20,482 nucleotides of DNA from positions 1 through 20,482 of IMG/VR virus record IMGVR_UViG_3300027714_000170. One strand, 5' to 3'. The position numbers and the translations under genes were made by a program. The stretch is from a virus. Under the pieces are notes generated by a model. That model ran no database searches, was not told the origin of the DNA, and saw nothing but the letters and a program-made list of their open reading frames with translations. Shown here in pieces: positions 17,937 to 20,482 of the stretch. Numbering within the stretch: the first letter of the stretch is position 1; the number at the start of each line of letters is the position of its first letter.

Positions 17937-18365
17937 CTAAATCCATTTGCATTCTTGTTTTAACATACCGTATATAGCTGCATCAACAAAATTATTATCT
18001 ATTTTCATAACTTGTCTTACAACTCCTTCTTTTGTCCAACCAGTTCCAGACAAAATACGTTCATTACGTTTGTATCCATTTCTGCAAACTGCTGTCATTC
18101 TACCACAGCCAATTTGTTTAAAACCGTAGTCAAAGACGTATCTTATATGTTTTCTAGAAAATAATCTAGGACTTTCTATAGCTAAATGTACATAAATATT
18201 ATGACCATCATAATCAGTAAATAAAAAACCACCTAATATTTTATCGTTTTCAATAAAACCAAGATAAGAATATTCGTCAGCTATATCTGCACTTATATGA
18301 CAAGCTTTTTTTAGATAATCACCTATTGGTTTTCTCCATTTGTCGTTTGTAACGACTTCAATCAT
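17937..18365 (-). CDS. GNAT-fold protein, possibly gp13-like
   Basis: 142 residues. The stretch GRMTAVCRNGYKRNERIL (88-105), then GTGWTKEGVVRQ (107-118), follows the acetyl-CoA-binding and C-terminal pattern of GNAT N-acyltransferases (N-x-x-s-x-r-x-l-x-x-x-GF-x-x-EG). DAAIYGMLKQEC (128-139) is the usual last strand. T7 gp13 (138 aa) is about the same length and, as I recall, has an acyltransferase-like fold, so this may be its counterpart or a true acetyltransferase. It lies between terminase and portal, flanked by the two GTIL-motif proteins, not beside the other internal virion genes. Substrate unknown. Three bases separate its ATG from the preceding stop. Confidence 0.7.
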   Translation of the reverse strand: MIEVVTNDKWRKPIGDYLKKACHISADIADEYSYLGFIENDKILGGFLFTDYDGHNIYVHLAIESPRLFSRKHIRYVFDYGFKQIGCGRMTAVCRNGYKRNERILSGTGWTKEGVVRQVMKIDNNFVDAAIYGMLKQECKWI

Positions 18366-18368
18366 AAA

Positions 18369-18626
18369 TTATGCTTTTATTTTTTTTTTATTACCAGCAC
18401 CTAAAACAGTTTTAGATATATTAGCATCTTCTTCAACACCTTCTGAATTTGACATAATTGTACCTTTTGAACCGTAGCCAGAACCTAAACTTGCTTTTTT
18501 ATTTGCATCCGTAGTAGTAGTAGGAGCAGTAGCAGTTTGTGCAACAGGTGCTGCAACAGGTGCTTGTACTTGTGGTGCAGCAACTGCTTGTGTAACTGCT
18601 CTAAAAAAACTTCTAAATATTCCCAT
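18369..18626 (-). CDS. Small GTIM...GVEE...TVLG motif protein, copy 1
   Basis: 85 residues. It starts MGIFRSFFRAVTQAV, an amphipathic helix that could touch membrane or protein. A Pro/Ala/Thr-rich linker follows (about 16-40; QAPVAAPVAQTATAPTTTT), then a C-terminal block GTIM (55-58), GVEEDA (63-68), SKTVLG (71-76) and a basic tail NKKKIKA. The block aligns without gaps to the gene at 17713-17925, so the two are probably paralogues from a duplication with different N-termini. It lies 12 bases after the terminase stop. The function is unknown; location favours a role at the packaging vertex or in the virion. Confidence 0.7.
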   Translation of the reverse strand: MGIFRSFFRAVTQAVAAPQVQAPVAAPVAQTATAPTTTTDANKKASLGSGYGSKGTIMSNSEGVEEDANISKTVLGAGNKKKIKA

Positions 18627-18638
18627 TTTTATCCTTTA

Positions 18639-20060
18639 TTAATTAAACACATTAAACTCATAATCTGATTGCACTTGTAATCTTTCATATGTTTTTGTTC
18701 TAGCTTTTCTTAACGACATAACCGCATATCTCATAGCAGAAATAACGTCATCATTAGCTGGTACAATTTTACCATCTTTTCTATGATACATTCGCAATTC
18801 TTCAAACAGTTTACCTTGATTTTTAAAAATTTTCAACCTTTGTGTTTTAAATCTTGTATATAATTCTTGAATACCTGCTTCTACAGAGTTACCACCCGTA
18901 TTTTCTTTTTGTCCATTTGGAGGAGGATTAGTAAAATGTTCTCTAGTCATATTTACGCCTTCTTCTCTGTATTGTTGTGTTAAGCTTTTACCAGAACCTT
19001 TATCAGCTTGTCTTCCATCCATAGGCCATACTACAGGTATGTATTTACCTCTCATTTTAATTGCAGATGCATGAATAGGTACTGCTTCTTGCCTCATAGC
19101 ATAATTATCATAAACATAAGCTGTATCTGTATCTCTATCCCAAGCAACCCATACTGCTGCTGTTGGGTGATCCCATCCAAAGTCTAATCCACAAATTTTT
19201 GGCCAATGATTTGGTATTTCTATTTCATCACAAGTAATATCTTCTTCTGCAATAGGAAAAACTAAACCAGAACCTAATTGTGGTATTCCACGTTCTCTCA
19301 TTTTTCTTTCGTGTGGTGGTAAAGCCGCTAAAATTTGATCTCTAACTTTTTTTGTCATATGGGGTGCGTCATCCCATCCTGCTGTTATTAATGCTTGTCC
19401 TGCTCTTAAATTATTTACAAATTGTGCAACAGTTTGTGTCATACCGTTTTCTGGAGTAAACGTCATATAAACTATTCCGCCTTTGTCAGCTGTTCTTGTA
19501 AGTGATTGTGTATAAATTGAAGTAGGTGGTTCTTCATCTAGCCAGATCACATCTACACTTTCTCCCATCCATTTTTCTTTACCCATATCATAAGATTTAA
19601 AACCTATTCTAGAATGTCCTCCAGAAACGTGTTTTATTATAACCGAGTTTATGGCATTTGGTACACCCGCTTTTCTAACAGTTTCCACAATGTACTTTCG
19701 TGGTACTGAACCTGTACCTTTTGCCGCAGGATCGTCTGGTTGACCGATAAGTTCTTTTTGGCAAACATCCCTAGTGGTTTCATTAGAAACTCCCCCAGCC
19801 CAAGCACGAATTGGTCTGTTAAACCGTTTACCTTCCCACCACGTTGGGTAAAGACCCGTCACATGGTACGCCATTTCCATAGCCCCACTAAAGGACTTAC
19901 CGATTCTATTTCCAGCCATAAGCAATCTTTGTTGTGCTTCTGTATTATGAAATTTAATTTGGTAATCATATGGTTTATAATCATTCATACGATTAGTAGT
20001 TTTACGTAACTCTATTTCTTTAGCTATTTTAACAGCTTGTTCTAGATCATCACTTGTCAT
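18639..20060 (-). CDS. terL: Terminase large subunit (DNA packaging ATPase/nuclease)
   Basis: 473 residues, compared with 586 for T7 gp19. The Walker A loop is AGNRIGKS (49-56) and Walker B is VDVIWLDEE (169-177) with Asp175 and Glu176; MTFTPENG (199-206) fits motif III. The RNase H-like nuclease starts with GLDFGWDHPT (291-300; Asp293) and continues with VVWPMDGR (Asp348) and NDDVISAMRYA (Asp437/Asp438), the three acidic sites expected for cutting concatemers. The protein docks on the portal and powers DNA entry. The ATG at 20060 overlaps the upstream 72-aa gene by 11 bases; a second ATG at codon 25 lacks a ribosome site, so I keep the first. Confidence 0.95.
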   Translation of the reverse strand: MTSDDLEQAVKIAKEIELRKTTNRMNDYKPYDYQIKFHNTEAQQRLLMAGNRIGKSFSGAMEMAYHVTGLYPTWWEGKRFNRPIRAWAGGVSNETTRDVCQKELIGQPDDPAAKGTGSVPRKYIVETVRKAGVPNAINSVIIKHVSGGHSRIGFKSYDMGKEKWMGESVDVIWLDEEPPTSIYTQSLTRTADKGGIVYMTFTPENGMTQTVAQFVNNLRAGQALITAGWDDAPHMTKKVRDQILAALPPHERKMRERGIPQLGSGLVFPIAEEDITCDEIEIPNHWPKICGLDFGWDHPTAAVWVAWDRDTDTAYVYDNYAMRQEAVPIHASAIKMRGKYIPVVWPMDGRQADKGSGKSLTQQYREEGVNMTREHFTNPPPNGQKENTGGNSVEAGIQELYTRFKTQRLKIFKNQGKLFEELRMYHRKDGKIVPANDDVISAMRYAVMSLRKARTKTYERLQVQSDYEFNVFN

Positions 20061-20268
20061 TTTTTAAAATATATTTCCTACGTATTTTTCGTGGTGTTGA
20101 TAACTCAAAAATTTCTTCGGTGGTCATATGCGTTTTGTCGTCAAAGCCATAATGCTGTGTAGCAGTATAAGGAATTCTATCAACAAGAACATACCTATAG
20201 ATATACGCACCTTTTTGATAATGCAACAAAGTTTGTGCTTTTTTTACCTGTAAAAATTTACGTGCCAT
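20050..20268 (-). CDS. Unknown 72-aa protein before terminase (possible small terminase)
   Basis: 72 residues, basic at both ends (MARKFLQVKKAQ; TPRKIRRKYILKNDK), with an aromatic middle (YQKGAYIYRYVLVDRIPY). I see no helix-turn-helix or other known motif. Its position directly upstream of terL, with an 11-base overlap, and its size (T7 gp18 is 89 aa) fit a small terminase subunit. The sequence itself does not prove it: the Tyr-rich beta-like middle is unlike the helical small terminases I know. The Shine-Dalgarno is weak (GGGA, six bases before the ATG). Treat as hypothetical. Confidence 0.6.
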   Translation of the reverse strand: MARKFLQVKKAQTLLHYQKGAYIYRYVLVDRIPYTATQHYGFDDKTHMTTEEIFELSTPRKIRRKYILKNDK

Positions 20269-20315
20269 AATTATCCCATATAGTTTAATTTTTTTACATA
20301 TGCAAGCTATTAACT

Positions 20316-20339
20316 TTGGTTAATATCTAAATATACCAA
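20316..20339. repeat. AT-rich hairpin upstream of the terminase operon
   Basis: Arms TTGGT(TA)ATAT (20316-20326) and ATATACCAA (20331-20339) pair over nine base pairs with a two-base bulge and a four-base loop. It lies in the 95-base gap before the 72-aa gene. There is no T run on the minus-strand side, so it is a poor terminator; an operator, a processing site or chance in AT-rich DNA are possible. Confidence 0.35.
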
Positions 20340-20363
20340 TCGCTGTGCGGAGGAATGCATTGA

Positions 20364-20482
20364 TTAGTGGCAGGAAAGTCCGTTTGGGGGGTGGGGGGTC
20401 AAATCACGGGCATTGGCTCTCATGTATTCTTTGTTTATCTGTGCGTATGTAGGTGAGTAAGAGAACATAGCAGGGGTAACAT
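20364..20482 (-). CDS. Possible C-terminal fragment of a gene entering from the right edge
   Basis: A minus-strand frame is open from the window edge to a TAA at 20366-20364 (39 full codons); it includes FSYSPTYAQINKEYMRANA and ends NGLSCH. Codons are C/G-rich at third positions, unlike every other gene here, and the Pro-His run is encoded by C6-A-C6. A frame this long is not rare by chance at this base composition, and no start or family can be seen, so this is tentative. If real, it would be the gene before the packaging block. Confidence 0.3.
   Translation of the reverse strand, partial: VTPAMFSYSPTYAQINKEYMRANARDLTPHPPNGLSCH

Noticed and set aside
19740-20009. 89-aa plus-strand frame
   Set aside because: It is antisense to the Walker A region of terL and has no recognisable features.
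20277-20305. Promoter-like TTGCAT, 17-base gap, TATATG before the 72-aa gene
   Set aside because: Weak matches, and the implied transcript would start almost on the ATG without room for a ribosome site.
20371-20383. AGGAAAGTCCG, reminiscent of the conserved core of RNase P RNA
   Set aside because: Only this short string matches; the flanking G6-T-G6 and lack of the rest of the fold do not fit RNase P RNA.

Overview
The window is the late (virion assembly) half of a tailed-phage genome of podovirus type. Every gene I can support lies on the minus strand and they are packed end to end, so transcription runs from the right edge to the left. DNA and codon use are strongly AT-rich (TTA, AAT, AAA and AGA dominate). 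Together with the gene complement this suggests a marine podovirus of a low-GC bacterium, for instance a SAR11 (Pelagibacter)-type phage. The host is inferred from composition and gene style, not shown.

Layout in transcription order. (1) Right edge, 20269-20482: a less AT-rich stretch with a G6-T-G6 block and a possible C-terminal fragment of an incoming gene. (2) Packaging and portal block, 20268-15688: a 72-aa unknown, the large terminase, a small protein with a GTI..GVEE..TVLG tail, a GNAT-fold protein, a second small protein with the same tail, a tiny lysine-rich protein, the head-tail connector (portal) and a Bbp19-like small protein. (3) Head block, 15698-13287: scaffold, a sigma70-like promoter with a roughly 175-nt structured leader, the major capsid protein and a beta-rich putative decoration protein, closed by a rho-independent hairpin. 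(4) Tail and ejection block, 13228-1: tail tubular proteins A and B, a gp14-like internal protein, a 58-aa overlapping gene, a 608-aa helical protein in the gp15 position, a 2249-aa giant ejection protein in the gp16 position, and the N-terminal two-thirds or so of a T7-type tail fibre that runs off the left edge.

How they work together: the terminase pumps DNA through the portal into a capsid built by scaffold plus coat protein. Tail tubular A and B form the short tail and the fibre attaches to it by its conserved N-terminal domain. The internal proteins are stored in the head and ejected into the host envelope. The giant protein carries a lytic-transglycosylase-like motif (ALES...AAGLFQF), a zinc-protease motif (HELGH) and a C-terminal region recalling phage polyvalent-protein domains, which makes it the most unusual gene here. 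The promoter before the coat gene and the terminator after the coat/decoration pair bracket the two most abundant head proteins, much as the gene 10 region of T7 is bracketed. No RNA polymerase, replication, lysis or integration gene, no tRNA, no CRISPR array and no insertion sequence is visible. There is no gene-free stretch above 300 bases; the longest is the roughly 200-base coat leader.
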